Assembly (NCBI RefSeq): GCF_009905375.1
Contig: NC_133653.1
Coordinates: 90,383,671 to 90,447,670 of the forward strand
Source: Apium graveolens
Lineage: Eukaryota; Streptophyta; Magnoliopsida; Apiales; Apiaceae
Reading direction: 5' to 3'
DNA: 64,000 bases
Shown: piece after piece, positions 12,020-26,400 of the stretch
Position numbering within the stretch: the stretch's first letter is position 1
Layout: each line of letters begins with the position of its first letter
Translations under genes and position numbers: made by a program
The notes under the pieces: generated by a model
What the model saw: only the letters and a program-made list of their open reading frames with translations
Databases searched by the model: none
Told to the model about the DNA's origin: nothing

Positions 12020-13860
12020 TCCACTTTATTTGGTTCAGTCTGAGATAGAAAGGAATGATAGAGACATTCATTTGATGTTACAGTTCTAGTTCTGACACCT
12101 GCTTTAGGATCCCCAATTATTAAGTCAGATGTATGTTATTTGGTCCACTTCCTTGCAGATGGAAGTTGTTCTCTAGAACTGGATCCTCCCCCATGATCTA
12201 CGCTATCTCCATCAGCATTTTCAGATACCCCCCCTATAGTTATGCTCTCCGAGACTTCAGAATTTGAGTTGGATCCTTTAGGATTTGAAGAATCAGAGTT
12301 TCCAGAATTATCAGAATTTGGCTCATCAGAACTTGAAGTGCCAATGATAGGTTCTGATGCTTCTTGAGAGTGTTGAGTTGTGGTAGGATCTTCAGCTTGC
12401 TCCCCCTGAACAGGTTCATTTTCCCTTGGACTAGTTACCACAGTTTCAATGACATCAGAATTTAACCCGTCAGAACTTACAGGATCAGGATTTAAGCCAT
12501 CAGAATTTACAGGATCAGAATTTAAATCTTCATTTTCAAATCTCAGCTGATCATGATCATTGAAATCTTCAAGTCCAGTAATCTTTTTATCATCAAAAGA
12601 TACATTGATAGATTCCATGACAACCCTTGTTCTTAAATTGTAGACTCTGAAGGCTTTTGTGGAAAGTGGATATCCAACAAAAATTCCTTCGTCAGCTTTT
12701 AGATCAAATTTTGACAGCTATTCAGGATGAGTCTTAAGAACAAAACACATACATCCAAATACATGAAAGTATTTCAGATTTGGCTTCTTTTTCTTCACCA
12801 TCTCATATGGTGTTCTTCCATGCTTGTTTATGAGTGTAGCATTATGTGTAAAATAAGCAGTTCACACAGCTTCAGCCCAAAATTAGGTAGCCAGCTTTGC
12901 TTCATCAAGTATAGTTTGTGCAGCTTCAATGAGAGTCCTGTTCTTTCTTTCTACAACTCTATTTTGCTGTGGAGTTCCATGTGCAATCAATCCCTGTTTA
13001 ATTCCATGCTCTTTGCAGAACTCTTCCATGATTGAATTCTTGAACTCAGTGCCATTATCACTTCTTATTATTTTAACAGAATCTTTGACCAACTTATCCA
13101 GTTGTCTGATATGATCAATTAGAGTAGATGCAGTTTCATTCTTCTTGTGCAAGAAATACACCCAAGTGTATCTTGTGAACTCATCCACTATAACCATAAC
13201 ATGTTTCTTCTTTGCAATTGACATGACATTTACTAAACCAAATAGATCAACATGCAGTAAGTGATAAGGCTCAAGAATTGAGGATTCAGTTTTTCTCTTA
13301 AATGAAGATTTTCTTTGTTTTGCCTTTTGACATGAATCACAAATGCCATCAGGAGAAAATACTGATTTTGGCAGTCCTCTCACAAGATATTTCTTTACTA
13401 GCTCATTTATGTTGTTGAAATTTAAATGAGAGAGTCTTTTGTGCCAATTCCAGCTTTCTTGAATTGATGCTCTACTCAACAGACAGATTGCAGAACCATC
13501 AGAACTTGTTGAAAGTCTGGTTTCATAAATGTTACCATGCATGTAACCTTTCAGAACTACTTTGCCTGTAGAATTACTTATAACTTCACAATGTTCTTCA
13601 AAGAAATCCACATGATAACCTCTGTCACAGATTTGACTCACACTTAGCAGATTGTATTTAAGTCCTGAGACAAGAGCTACTGATTCAATGATGATATTCC
13701 CAAGATTGATATTGCCATATCCCAGAGTTTTTCCCATGTTGCCATCTCCATAAGAAACTCCTGGGCCAGCTTTCTCCACAAAGTCTGATAGCAGGGCTTT
13801 ATTTCCAGTGATATGTCCTGAACATCCACTGTCCAGAACTAGGATGTTTTTCATGTTGCC
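12020..13860 (-). pseudogene. Protease, integrase and linker of element B pol
   Basis: Reading leftwards from 13854, the aspartic protease motif VLDSGCSGH is followed by the integrase zinc-binding part (WHKRLSHLN ... CDSCQ). The DDE core follows: Asp in HVDLFG, Asp in SDNGTEF and Glu in VERKNRT. Stops at 12880-12885 and in the next segment (VKKKKPN, VFGCMCF) break the frame; the replaced positions are mostly Gln or Trp codons in related elements. The block at 12618-12136 is an acidic, Ser/Asn-rich linker between integrase and RT (VMESINVSF at its start). This part is not duplicated. Confidence 0.88.
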
Positions 13861-14173
13861 CTACAATCACAAAGACCACTATTGGTTAGTTTTAAGGAAC
13901 CAGACTTGCTTGGATCCTCTGGCTTTTTTAAGTTTGTTAGCATTTGCAGCGGATTTAATTTCAGAGTTTATGCTAACATGTTGTTTATCAGAATTTATAT
14001 CAGACTTTGCATCAGACTTTACACTAGAAGGAATAATACTAAATTTCTTCAAAGAAGGTTTTATTTGATAATAATCATAGTACAAACTATGATATTCCTT
14101 ACAAGTATAAATGGAATGCCATAAACTACCACAATGAAAATAAGGATTTTGTGGTTTAAACCTAACAGAGTGA
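13861..14173 (-). pseudogene. Element B gag/protease junction, part left of the gypsy insertion
   Basis: A Lys/Ser-rich frame (14085-13879, with SDAKSDINSDKQH and RGSKQVWFLKTNQ) links the second gag zinc knuckle, now at about 30,440, to the protease. Gypsy element C inserted at 14178/14179 and pushed the two parts 16.2 kb apart. The CTCTT at 14174-14178 is the left target duplication of that insertion. Confidence 0.75.
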
Positions 14174-14178
14174 CTCTT

Positions 14179-17100
14179 TGTAACAACCCAAATCCGGGGT
14201 CAAGATTTGGTGTCACGAAATAATCTTTACATAAAATAAAAGAATATTCAATTAACCCCTTGAATCCGGATCGTTTACAGGTTATGGTATCAAACAAGAA
14301 TCTAACCTTTTACAACTCACAATAACTAGAATACAAGTTTAAATACCTTTATGTTAATGCCTGTGTCTTATTTCTCAAATCTTCGTCCTTTTGCAGCGAA
14401 GATCTCTCTAACTTCTGCTGTCTAACGAAAGCTATTCACTTTTATCTTTATCTGTTTCCGGCAGAAATAACAATTCACAAAGCAAGAGTGAGCCAAAAAT
14501 TCCCAGCAAGTATATAATTTTAGTTTCAAGCATTAATACCAAAAGAAAAACTTCCGGACAAAATCTTAAAACAATTTTAAATAATTCTATTTATTTAAGT
14601 GAGTTGAGCGAATAAACATTGGTTGTCACCAGTCTTTGACTATAAATCCAAAAATGACAAGCGATTCCTCGATTCATTTCCTAAATCAGGGTTTCATCCG
14701 GTTTTGGAATCAGGCATAATCAGAGTAATTGCAGCGAAATATAAAACAGTTAGCTATTCTGAACTTAGAATTGGAATGAATAAATAATTACAGTATTTTA
14801 AAACAAAGTTCAGGAATACTTGCTTTAATAAGCTTTAATCGCTATTACTAGTTGACTTTGGTTCGACTTGAACGTTCGGCCTTATCGTCAAACTATTATC
14901 CCATTCTGGATACGATCCCAACACTCAGGCCCTTCGATTGGAACTTCGTTAATCTCGACATCTAATCGCTAGATCACTCCTAGTCTGACGTCACGTCTCG
15001 GGTCATCCGACTAAGACCTACAGGGTTGAAATACCCTCATTCAGATAATCGCTTAAACTCAACTTAATACCACTATCACTTCTACCCATGCGATTTCATA
15101 ACCCGACTTATATTTATATGTATTATTAAAATACACATAGCAATTAGGGTTCACATCTTCAAAACTCGGTTCGGTATTTATTTTCGGAAAATATGTATAC
15201 TCATCATTTTGAAAAACAGGTAATCAATTATTTATAAATTATTTTGTCTCAACCGTAATTAAGTTCGTATAATATAACTACATCTATAGTTATTCGATGT
15301 CTCCGATAATAATAGGTAACGTTCCCGTATTTTTGAAATTAATTTCCCGAAAATCGGGCAGAGTCACCTTTGTTTATCGGCCTACCCGTCGAACAATTCG
15401 ACGTCAATCACAATCAACAATCGCATCAAGCAATTCATAAATCCATTTATTAATCCTGTCCACCAATCCGAATTCACTTTATTAATTATTATTATTATTA
15501 TTTTCGTTCCAAAATTTATTTCACAACTACTTTTATTTATTTATAATTTAAGACTCAGAATTAATCATCATTGTCCACCGTCGGCTCGCCGAGGCTCATC
15601 GCTGACGGCGATAAAATTTGTCGGTACCCGCTAAATTCGGGTTTCCATACGAATTTCACCGATTTACAATTAAACATTTTCTCGCACGAATTTTATTTCA
15701 CAAATCTTTAATCAATTTATTCCCTGCAGAAAATATGAAATAAAAATTAATAAAAATTTCGGTCAGTCAACACAGACACGCGCACCACACGCGGCCTTAA
15801 CAGAAAACGGCCGGAAAACAGCCAGTACCACAACTGGAAACAAACCCACACAGACCACAACAATCACACACACATCCCACATGATATCACACATATACAT
15901 ACATACATACATATGCCAGAAAAGAACAATCAGAACGGTGGTTACCGGAGAAAGAAGAAACCGGCGGCCGGAAAACGCGGCGGCAGGGGAAAAAGAAAAG
16001 AGAAACGAAGTGAACGGGAGAGACAGGAGAGATGGAGACGAGAGGGAGAAGAGGGGGATGAGAGATAGATCGAGAGATTACAGAGATAGGGAGATTGAGA
16101 TGAGAGACAAAGCCGGGATGTTTATCCCCCAAATACAAACAAATGACTTAGCCTTCTAATAACCAAAGCAAACCACGTATCCTTGCATCGTTTTATACAA
16201 TTTCTGATTCGTTTCTCGGGTAATTTAACGAATCAACTATTCTTTAAAATTTATCGAAAAATTGCAAATTTTAATACCAAAAATCTCTAAATATTCAAAG
16301 GTTCATAAAATAAAATTTTCATAATTTTTAGAGCATTTTTGAAACGCAACTCATACTCGCATTTCACAATTAACGAACCGAGTTTCACTTAAAACAAATT
16401 CAGAAAATCACGAAAGTAATTTTAAAATGTTAGAAATATTCCGATGTTAATAAAAATGTAATTTTCGTAAATTTAAAATAATTTCTGAAATGCAATTTAT
16501 ACCCGTTTTTAACAATTAAACGAATCAACGCGCGGTGCAATTAATCCCAAAAATTTCCAAAATAATTTTAAAATTCTCGGAATATTCCAGCCTTAATTAA
16601 AATGTGGATTTCATAATTTTTGAAGAAATCTGGAATTAAATATTGATTTTACAATTAAATAAAATCAGAAAATTATTTAAAAATAAATAATTAATAAAAT
16701 ATTGATTTCAAAATTTTATAAATCCCTAAAAATAATAAATAAAATTATAGAACAACAAAAATAATTTTAGAAACAATTTTAGCATTTATAAGAATAAATG
16801 TTCAATAAAATTACTTAAAAATGAATTAAATTTATACAACTCGATAATTAATTACAAAATTAATCTTCCCATCCAACAAATCACAAACAATTAATAATAC
16901 AGCAGCACATAGCTGACAAAACCATCACATATTTCATTTATTAATAATTCGATAACTACATTTACATATCGGATCCGAAAATAGGTTACTTAGCCACTAA
17001 GTAACTAAAAGACGATATGATTTTAATACCAAACTTGGGTAATTATCAAAACGGAACTTCCTATAAAACATTTTATACAAAAAAAAGGTGATAATATCTC

Positions 17101-17584
17101 GCCTCCTGAGGGTACGAATTTTTAGCGGACTATAAAATGATGTGCGTATCGAAAATTTCACACCGGGACTCGTACAGGTCAAACCGTACCCCGGATCAAA
17201 AAGTTAAAACATGAAAAGTGTTCAGAATTGTCAGATTAGGTTAGGAATGAGTTTTTGTAAGAGTTTCGGGTTGTAAAACGCAAAAACAGTTGAAGTGGGA
17301 CGATTTGTGATTCTATAAAGTAATTTTATAATCACGTAAAAATAATCATTATTGACTCTATAAATTCTTATAAAATCATAAAATAATCTAAAAATTACCA
17401 GAAAAATACCAAAATTATTTATATTTAATTTTGAAAAATTAAAAATTAAAATATCTAAATTGTATCAGAAACAAACATCAAAATATTAATATTAATTATC
17501 AAATAATTCACCAAAATTCACATAAAATCACATAATAATTATTTATTTATAAAAATAATTACATAATATTTCTCAAACGTTATA
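14179..17584 (-). repeat. 3' LTR of element C (3406 bp)
   Basis: It matches 23498-30385 over its whole length once solo LTR D is removed. This copy lacks about 356 bases present in the other LTR between positions 14712 and 14713, with ATCA at the deletion edges. On the plus strand it starts TGTAACAACCCAAATC and ends CTCAAACGTTATA. No coding sequence is seen; the purine-rich stretch at 15940-16110 is open in one frame only because of its composition. Confidence 0.9.
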
Positions 17585-17610
17585 TCCTTCCCCCCTTAAA
17601 AGGATTCTGT
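17585..17610 (-). other. Polypurine tract of element C
   Basis: The plus strand reads CCTTCCCCCCTTAAAAGGA directly beside the LTR end. On the minus strand this is a purine run with six G, adjacent to the 3' LTR, which sets the orientation of the element. Confidence 0.8.
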
Positions 17611-17852
17611 ACTCAGAATCATGCTAAGGAACAGACCATGATGTTTTCCAAGTATCTCTCTTATAATTTCTCAGCTCTCATCACCTTAATCATAACTCAA
17701 CGGCCTCTTACCGTCATCAAATCTATCAGTTACTCACGCAATCTGACCTAAGCCTTCATTTTATACATATGGAGCTAAATTACTCTTTTTAGTCATATTC
17801 GTTTGAACATCTTATAAACTCGTTTTGCCTATAACAACAAGGCCAACTCATT

Positions 17853-18253
17853 TGCAATCACTCTATATATTTTCTTATTGTCTCAAAGGACTAACTTAGT
17901 TTATACTAACCTTATTTTGGTTTTAATTCTAATAACTCGTGCTCATGAATCTTCCATTTTCACTGATTGTTCTACTTTACTCTTCACGTCTCCTTCTATT
18001 CGTTTAGTCTGATCTATAATCATTCTCCAATTGTATATCTCAAAATCTTGGCAATTGCATTTAATTCGCAATCGCTCTATATATTTTCTTATTGTCTCAA
18101 AGGACTAACTTAGTTTATACTAACCTTATTTTGGTTTTAATTCTAATAACTCGTGCTCATGAATCTTCCATTTCCACTGATTGTTCTACTTTACTCTTCA
18201 CGTCTCCTTCTATTCGTTTAGTCTGATCTATAATCATTCTCCAATTGTATTCG
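17853..18253. repeat. Two-copy tandem repeat inside element C
   Basis: About 185-215 bases starting near GCAATCACTCTATATATT recur 214 bases downstream (GCAATCGCTCTATATATT) almost unchanged. A third short piece of the unit border (AAAATCTTGGCAATTGCATTTAA) appears at about 18,366. No coding meaning is seen. Confidence 0.85.
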
Positions 18254-18929
18254 AGAATTTTGAGTCGATCTCTTGTACTTTTTATTTATCTATGCCCAAT
18301 ATACTAAGCTCATGCTATCTTATGCTTCAAATTGTTCTGAATCTATTTAAAAACTAAAAACTAAAGGAAAATCTTGGCAATTGCATTTAACTCACCACTT
18401 TGTAGTATATCTCAATTTCTTTTCAATCACTATCAAGTTTATTCATCAAACGAGAATCTTTTACTATTTGAAAGGAAATATATTAATTTGGAACGGAATG
18501 AACCAGAACTTTATTCAAAACCCGGTCTCTTGGTACTAATACTCATTTTGTTGTCCTGTCAAATTAGATATCAATACGAACTTTGATGCTTACAACATCC
18601 CATATTGAAGTCAACATCAATCATCTGTATTAATACCACCTTTGATATCCAACAATAAAGTAAGTATCAGCATAACCCAGAAGACGGATCAAGACCTGTT
18701 CTCAATTTCTAACTTTTCCAATTTCTTTATTCACTTTCCAGCAATCTTAGTAACATTCACTCTTTCTTCTCTACTCTAGACATCTGTCTTTAAATGGATC
18801 TTGCTTGGTTGGTAATTAACCGCACAACTGGAGCTCATAATCAGTTGCAACCAGAAATCATACCCTTGAAGTTGAGAATGCAGTTGCTACTTTTCAACCC
18901 TTCACTTGCATATCTTCAGGCGTTCAACT

Positions 18930-19230
18930 TACACTTCCTTAGTCCTTGAATTAGCGAAGATGTTATCAATAAATACAATTATGCTATCCAAATACTCCTG
19001 GTACATTATGTTCATTTGATCTTCAGACTTACAATTTCTGATAATCAACGCGTAACTTCATACCTCCATTCTCTTTTTCCATGATCACTTTTGTGCATTG
19101 CGCGAAACACTTCTTATTCCTTCATTCCACATTCCTGGAGTTTCTTTAATTCGTTACTTCATCCCTATTGGTTCATATGATACAGGGCTTTTGACACCAG
19201 CTCCACTTTGCGCAATAACCGACGAGAAAT
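18930..19230 (-). pseudogene. Fossil of a Ty3/gypsy reverse transcriptase
   Basis: Three minus-strand scraps lie in the order expected for gypsy RT. They are VSKALYHMN (cf. the family's S-K-A-P-Y-R-M-A-P entry motif) at about 19,200, then GGMKLRVDYQKL (cf. the R-L-C-V-D-Y-R-x-L-N motif) at about 19,040-19,075, then MYQEYLDSIIVFIDNIFANS at about 18,955-19,015. The last aligns with the catalytic E-Y-L-D ... V-F-I-D-D-I box, with the second Asp changed to Asn. Sequence between the last two scraps has been deleted, and stops and shifts separate all three. This identifies the interior as decayed chromovirus-like pol. Confidence 0.65.
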
Positions 19231-22200
19231 TCTTATCTCATTCCCTGAGGTAACCTTGGTAAATCATTTATTCGAACCTCCGGGATTTCAATTTAATTTT
19301 AAAGAATTTTGACATGAGATTCATTGTAATGTTCTTCTTTAACATTTTGTGACTAATACCTTGGTTTCATCCCTTGGTTACCCGCATTCTTTGAATGAAA
19401 TTTCTTTCTTCAATTATCGGCGTTTCACTTCCTTCTCCTATCAGTTTTGGCACAACTGACGTTCGCAACTTGCATATATCCTGGATTATTTTATTTTTTA
19501 TTTTTTTTATAAAATTTCTTTATCATCCTTTTTTATTCCACTTTTTTTTTCATTATTTCTCCATTTATATTATTCATTATCTCTTTTAAACATAACGAAT
19601 TTCTTCTTCTTAGTAATATTAATCTGTTTATTATTGGATAGGTCATTTTTGGAGTTCACAATAGAATGAAGAATTTTATTTATAATATCAAAATTCTTAT
19701 TAACAGAATTATTAGAATTTATCAGTAGCTATTTTTCTTAGCATGGCTTAAATCATCACTGATCGCATATTTGGCTTTCTCCAATTGATCAACATTTCTT
19801 TTTCTTGAATTCACATGCGGACTTCGTCTGTCACTGTCTTACATCGGATTCTTGGATTTACGAGTTTCCCAGTATTTCACCGTATCTTCCCTTTAATTGT
19901 AATTCGATATGGATGTACATTCACATCCCTCATGGAATATTATTACAGGGGGTAATATTTCTTTGCTCTATCTTGGATCTTTAATTCTTGCAAACGTTCT
20001 CTCCACTAATTTACAGTAGCTTCCATTAAATCGTCATTCGATATGGGTATACATCCAAGTCCTTCCTGGAACGCTATTACAGATGATAATAGCTCTTTAT
20101 TTTGATTTACACCTTCAGTTCTTGAAAATATTCTTCTTACCAATAACTTTATATTCCTCTTGTTTATCGAAAATGGCGTATTCATCTAGATAAAACCTCG
20201 CACAGGCTTGCAGTAACATCATGCTACTTTTCCACTTTCTCCTAATGTCATTATTTCCTCCAAATTGCTCATTGCGTTGATTACGGATCTGAAAATCATG
20301 TCAGAATTTGACTTAATTTAGTTGGAATCGATCTCCATTTATCTAACCATTAGTTAGTAGAGTTGATCAATTAACTCTTTTAACTGATCACTTAAACCAA
20401 GTGCTGATTAGCTAACTGGAATCAAAGACCAATTACATAAAGTCGGTTTGATCATAACATTCTTTCTCAAGAACCAAGATCGCAATCATTCGGAGTATTG
20501 AAGAAAACGACAATATACTTCTTTATTCTTGAACGTAGGGTAATTTCTGAAAATTTCGGCAGCACTTCCCCTATACCATCAACTACCAGTCGGGCTCAAG
20601 CCGATACCATCAATCAACCAAGGCATCCACAATCATATCCACCCACTTTTATCCACCAAAGTCATAAATTCACCAAAATTCACATTATATCATATTGATC
20701 AGCATCTGACTGGTATAGCATATATCTTTTTAATTGGAATTGGGTCTTAAACCCACAATGATTAATATAACCATACCTTCCTCGGTTCTTTCAGGATATT
20801 ACAAAATATTATTAGTGAACTTAAAATTTATCTCAATGTTTTCTCAAAAATTTTATTTCTCGAGTATTTTAACTTATCTTTTGTCATTACTAATTGTGTA
20901 CCGCTACTTTTAAGAATTATGCCGCATCTTTTAATCAGTCATGCCAATCCTCTAACTTTGAAGATACACATTCAATTCCATTGATTAATCAGTTTATCTT
21001 TTAATAACCACGCATGGTTTTCATTATTTCTTAAAAGATTCCATAGTTGAATCACCATTCCTTCATCTCCACTTATGTTCTCGTATCGAACTTCCGTCAT
21101 TGGTCCAGTTACGGGTATCCAATTCACCATAACTTATTTACTCAAATTGAAGAACCTCAAAGTTCCTTGAAGAACACGCTCGAAATTTGATTACAACTAA
21201 GATTTCTTCTATCTTGAATCTTCACGACAAATATCTTCTCGCAACGAAGGGATGCTTCACGTATTAATCACCTGTCTCAGTCATTATTCAGAATTTCCTT
21301 GATCTTCAATTGTTATCCTGATACTCGTTCGCGTTGTTTGATGTGCACAGCCTTACTTCCTTATTTTATAATTAATTTATTCATTACGGTTCACTAACAA
21401 TTCATTTCTCGTTGAAATCTTCTGATTTGAAGTGCATCGCGTTAACATAATCTACTATACTGATGAGATCCTTGCAACACGAATAACTGTCTGATTTGAT
21501 GTCTTCGCCATGTCCACTGGTCGGTGTATCCATTCTTTCTTACTCGCAGATATCCACCATTTCTCGGTTTGTGATCATATCCTTCTTCGACATGTAATTC
21601 TACCTGTCCCACGGGACTATTCCATTTCTTTTATAATCATCAAAGAACATACTCTATGCAAGAGGAGAGTTTGTGAATAGGATTTTGATTGAAAAACTGA
21701 ATAAGGAATAACGATGCAACAACTGCTTGGGAGGAGATGTGAATAAGATAACCATATTCGTACTCAAGATGGCCAGCCTTTCATACTATATGGCATACAA
21801 CACATGATTTGGTGGCATCTCACCCGACTCTTCGTCATTTCGACAAAGCATCATACCACAACACTGTTTGTCTCAATCAGGAATCAAGAATTTGAGAAGA
21901 GAAAAAATTCAGAAGGAATACAAGAAATTTTCTTTCATTTTCGCCTCATATGATTTATCAACAGAAGAAGCTCATACGTATTCACTGATCAAGATAAACA
22001 TATGTTGTCGTATTAGAGGAAAGAATAACATTGTTGGTCACTGTCTACGCTTTACTTGAACATGCCTTCAGAAACCATTTGAATGAGAGATTCATCATTT
22101 AGGTCACATTATAACTTCGGAATGTCGTCTGGAAATGAGTCTATATTCAGAGCTTTAATAATTCGATCATATTTCGTCCTTATAAAATTTATAATTATTG

Positions 22201-23482
22201 CTTCCAATTTCATTTATGCCGCGTAGATTAACCATCCATCATGCAACGTCTCAATTTTGTTGATAAGAATATGATTATTCTCCAATCCTCTGGAAGATTA
22301 TTTCATCTCCTTCAATCACCCTCTAACCGCTCGAATCACGAATCTTATTAAATTTTAATAATTTCATGAATTAGGTAGATAATATTTTAACATGTTGATT
22401 CAATTATTAATATTATTAAACAAACTTCATGTTTGTTTTTCAAGGAACTTTAAACTTTCTCCCTGTTGGTGGGTCTACTTGATTCTCCAAATTAACAATA
22501 CTGAGTCCAAATTCATTCTTCTTTTTGGATCACTTTCTGTTTATAATAACAAGAACTTAAGTAGTAATTCGACAACCAAATTGTAAAACTTATTTCATGC
22601 AAAAATATTCTGAAAGTTGATTAAGAAAATCTTTTCCGAAATCTCATTTTAAAGTTTTGGAAATCAAATATTTGGTCATCATTACTATATAAGTTACTTG
22701 CTATTCTTATAATCCACTAATGAAATGTCCAATTAAAAGAATGTCCATATAAGGGTCTCTCCACTTTGGTACCTCTTCTACTTTTCCTTGGATTCTGCTC
22801 GCACTTGTTAGTCGACGAAACTTCATTTACCGTTGTATATCATTTTATTCACAATTCTACCGCAACGCTGACATTTAGTACCGTATTTGACATTCTTATC
22901 GTCGTCCTTGACGTTATGCTTACAATCACGCATATGATTCGACGTTCGATCTATAGAAAGAGTCGCATCTTCTTGTTAATCTTACCTATACCTAGTAAGG
23001 TAGATATCATTCTTTGCGTAGCTCCCGATAAGTGATAAGAATCTTCTCGCAACGGTGGTGCCTTCGAAACGTGCAACATTAGTTCTTCATTAGCTTCCAT
23101 CAACTGGTTGCCTCCGGCGTGGAACTCGTTCTAATACCTGAATTAAATCGTACTAATACTCACCTCGCTTCCCTCACACCAATTCTTATAAGAATCGATC
23201 GCATATTCTTCAAAACCACATGAAAAGTAGGGTAACATACCCAGTCTCCGTCGATTCCTCATTATTATAGGATCTGAGAACTCAATATACCTATAACGTT
23301 GCAATATTCGTCTTACACTTTCTCAACAATCCTATCTTGCCAACTCCATATCGGATCTGCTAACCCTAATTCGCACTCAACTCAACTTAACCCGAGTATG
23401 GCTAGGGTCTTTCCTATCTCAGATATCCTATTATTTCTATCTTACGCTCACCTATTCTTATTTCAGTGATCAATAACCTGTA

Positions 23483-23497
23483 GCTCTGATGCCAACT
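23483..23497 (-). other. Primer-binding site of element C
   Basis: On the minus strand, AGTTGGCATCAGAGC directly follows the LTR end GTTACA. It is complementary to the 3' end of initiator Met-tRNA with one change (TGGTATCAGAGC is the common plant form). Confidence 0.8.
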
Positions 23498-26400
23498 TGT
23501 AACAACCCAAATCTGGGGTCGAGATTTGGTGTCACGAAACAATCTTTACATAAAATAAAAGAATATTCAATTAACCCTTTGAATCCGGATCGTTTACAGG
23601 TTATGGTATGAAACAAGAATCTAACCTTTTACAACTCACAATAACTAGAATACAAGTTTAAATACCTTTATGCTAATGCATGTGTCTTATTTCTCACATC
23701 TTCGTCCTTTCGCAGCGGAGATCTCTCTAACTTCTGCTGTCTAACGAAAACTATTCACTTTTATCTTTATCTGTTTCTGGCAGAAATAAGAATTTACAAA
23801 GGAAGAGTGAGCCAAAAATGCCCAGCAAGTATATAATTTGAGTTTCAAGCATTAATACCAAAAGAAAAACTTTCGGACAAAATCTTAAAACAATTTTTAA
23901 ACAATTCTATTTATTTAAGTGAGTTGAGCGAATAAACATTGGCTGTCACCAGTCTTTGACTATAAATCCAAAAATGACAAGCAATTCCCAGATTCATTTC
24001 CTGAATCAGGGTTTCATCCAGTTTTGGAATCATAAAACCTTTCGAGAGAGAATGCCCTTAATGGCGATCAATAACAAATTAGACTGGACACTAGTTCGCA
24101 TCTATATCCTGCTGATCAGTCAGGATACAGTGCAGATCTATACCCACCTGTATAGATGCAGTCGGGTCCCCAGGTTCTACGACCCATCTCAAGGCACCAG
24201 TCATGTCCCGGTCCTTAGGATTAAGTAAAACTTAATCCCCAAAATATCACTATCCAGCCCGTGGAGTATTTTGATATCAAATCATTTTGAATTCAAAACA
24301 TCCCAATTCAGGGTTCGCAAATAACCCGAAAGAATGGGTATTTGCTCAAGAGAGCAATCGAATTATAGGAACAAGAATAAAAGGATCATGCATAATCAGA
24401 GTAATTACAGCGAAATTATAAAACAGTTAGCTATTCTGAACTTAGAATTGGAACGAATAAATAATTGCAGTATTTTAAAATAAAGTTCAGGAATACTTGC
24501 CTCAATAAGCTTTAATCGCTATTACTAGTTGACTTTGGTTCGACTTGAACGTTCGGCCTTATCGTCAAACTATTATCCCATTCTTATAACACCCCAAATC
24601 CGGGGTCAGGATTGGGTGTCACTACACAACTTTAAATAATAATAAAAACCTGTATATTAAAATAAATATACAGATAACCCCTCATATTCAGGATCGCTTA
24701 CAGGTTATAGCATGAAACAAGAATCTAACCTTCTAAAATTTACATTGTCTAAATACAATTTCATTACCTCACTACTAATTTCCTTGTATGGATCGCTCCA
24801 ACATCTCCAAATTTTTTCAGCTGGAATCTCACCACTTTGATGTCTATTAAAAGCTATTCACTTTGCCCTCATTTGATACTGAAAGAAATAAGAGTTCACA
24901 AAGCAAGAGTAAGCCAAAAATGCCCAGCAAGTATCATAAATGGTTTCCAGGTATCAGATCAGAAAACTCCTGGAAACGATTGTTGAATGATTTAAAAATG
25001 TTTTTACATATTTAAATAGTTAAGCGAACAAAACATCAGCCTCATTGGCCTTTAATCATAAATCGCATTTTTCCGAAAAAGGACAGTAATCGTTTCAATA
25101 TTTCATCCTTTTGAAATTTGTAATTATGAATTATTCTGGGAAGGAATGCCGTTAATGGCGATCAACAATAAATTAGACTGGACACTAGAAACCAACATAT
25201 GCACTATACCCTGTTGATCAGTCAGGAGATAGTGCGGATCTATACCCAACTGCATAGACCCAATCAACATATGGGGCACCCAGGCAACTATGGCCTAAAG
25301 GGTCTGGTCCATCCCTGACCCCTAGGATCCATCTCATCACTGGTCCTCATAATAATCGTCCAGCCCGTAGAGTATTTTGATATCAAATCATTTTGATTTC
25401 AAAACATCCCAAATCAGGGTTTGCAAATAACCCGAACGAATGGGTATTTGCTCAAGAGAGCAATCGAATTATAGGAATAATAATGAAAAAACTGGCATAA
25501 TAAGAGTAATTGCAGTGAAATATAAAACAGTTAACTATTCTGAACTTAGAATAGGAGCGAATAAATATTTGCAGTATTTAAGGAGAAAGGTTAGGAATAC
25601 TTGCCTCAATTGGTGACCCTCTGATCTTTAACTATCTGCCATATCACTCAGTCTTGATGTGTCTGTATTTCCATTGGCATGCCACTTGACCTTTCTTAAC
25701 AATCGCTATTTCACATTTATCTCGATTCTGAATTCACTCGTCTCCTTACTATTAATCAGGCTTTACTTTTACAATCTCTGTCTGGCTTTGAATTCCTCGT
25801 ACTATGTGTATCTATCATAAATAATACTATTTAATGAACTGATAATATATAATTATCTAGTCTATACGTTTATTCTTATTATCTACCAGCCCGATAATAA
25901 CAGATAAAGATCACAGCTCAATCAGATAATGTTTAAAAGACACGCTGACTCATTATCCACAAAACACGTATACATAGGGCATATAATCATATAACACATA
26001 ATCACGTAATTCATGTAGCACATAAGTTGAATCGACAAAAGATAGGTTTTAATACGTTTAGAATTGAAATCGGGTCAAAAAAAATATTTTATCGAACGAT
26101 TATTGACTCGGAATGATCCCTAAAACAAACATCCTTTAGATACAAAGCAATTTAGGTCCCGAAAATATTTTTAATAGAAGTGCTTTATATTTTTCTGAGT
26201 CTAGAGGCGTTCGTTTCGTATTAATTGGGACGAACGGTTGATTTATTATGAATTTTTGAACATTTTTTGGAATTCAAACGGTCTCCGAATCATTTAATAA
26301 TTAAATAATAGGATTCAAATACTCGAATATGACTTTTAAAATAATTTTATAATAATTATCGAGCCTTGAAAATAATTTAGAATAATATTTTAAAGCTCAA

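Larger units (their letters stand above)
17585..23497 (-). pseudogene. Degenerate internal region of element C
   Basis: About 5.9 kb, pyrimidine-rich on the plus strand, with no reading frame longer than about 90 codons. Scattered translated scraps on the minus strand still look like gypsy gag-pol: an RT fossil at 18930-19230 and possibly a zinc-knuckle scrap near 22870-22960 (HMRDC ... KCQRCGR). A 214-bp-spaced tandem duplication lies at 17853-18253. A piece at 20540-20700 resembles LTR sequence (GGAAGTGCTGCCGAAA on the minus strand). Integrase and RNase H are not recognisable. Confidence 0.7.

Noticed and set aside
15881..16159. Arg/Glu-rich open frame (plus) and its minus-strand partner in the LTR of element C, repeated at 28725-28958
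   Set aside because: It comes from a purine-rich GAGA-like stretch within an LTR and is present in both LTRs; there is no protein-like conservation and no known domain.
22766..23035. Hydrophobic 89-codon plus-strand frame that might be a membrane protein
   Set aside because: It lies in the decayed interior of element C, and the opposite strand shows gag-like scraps, so it is antisense noise.
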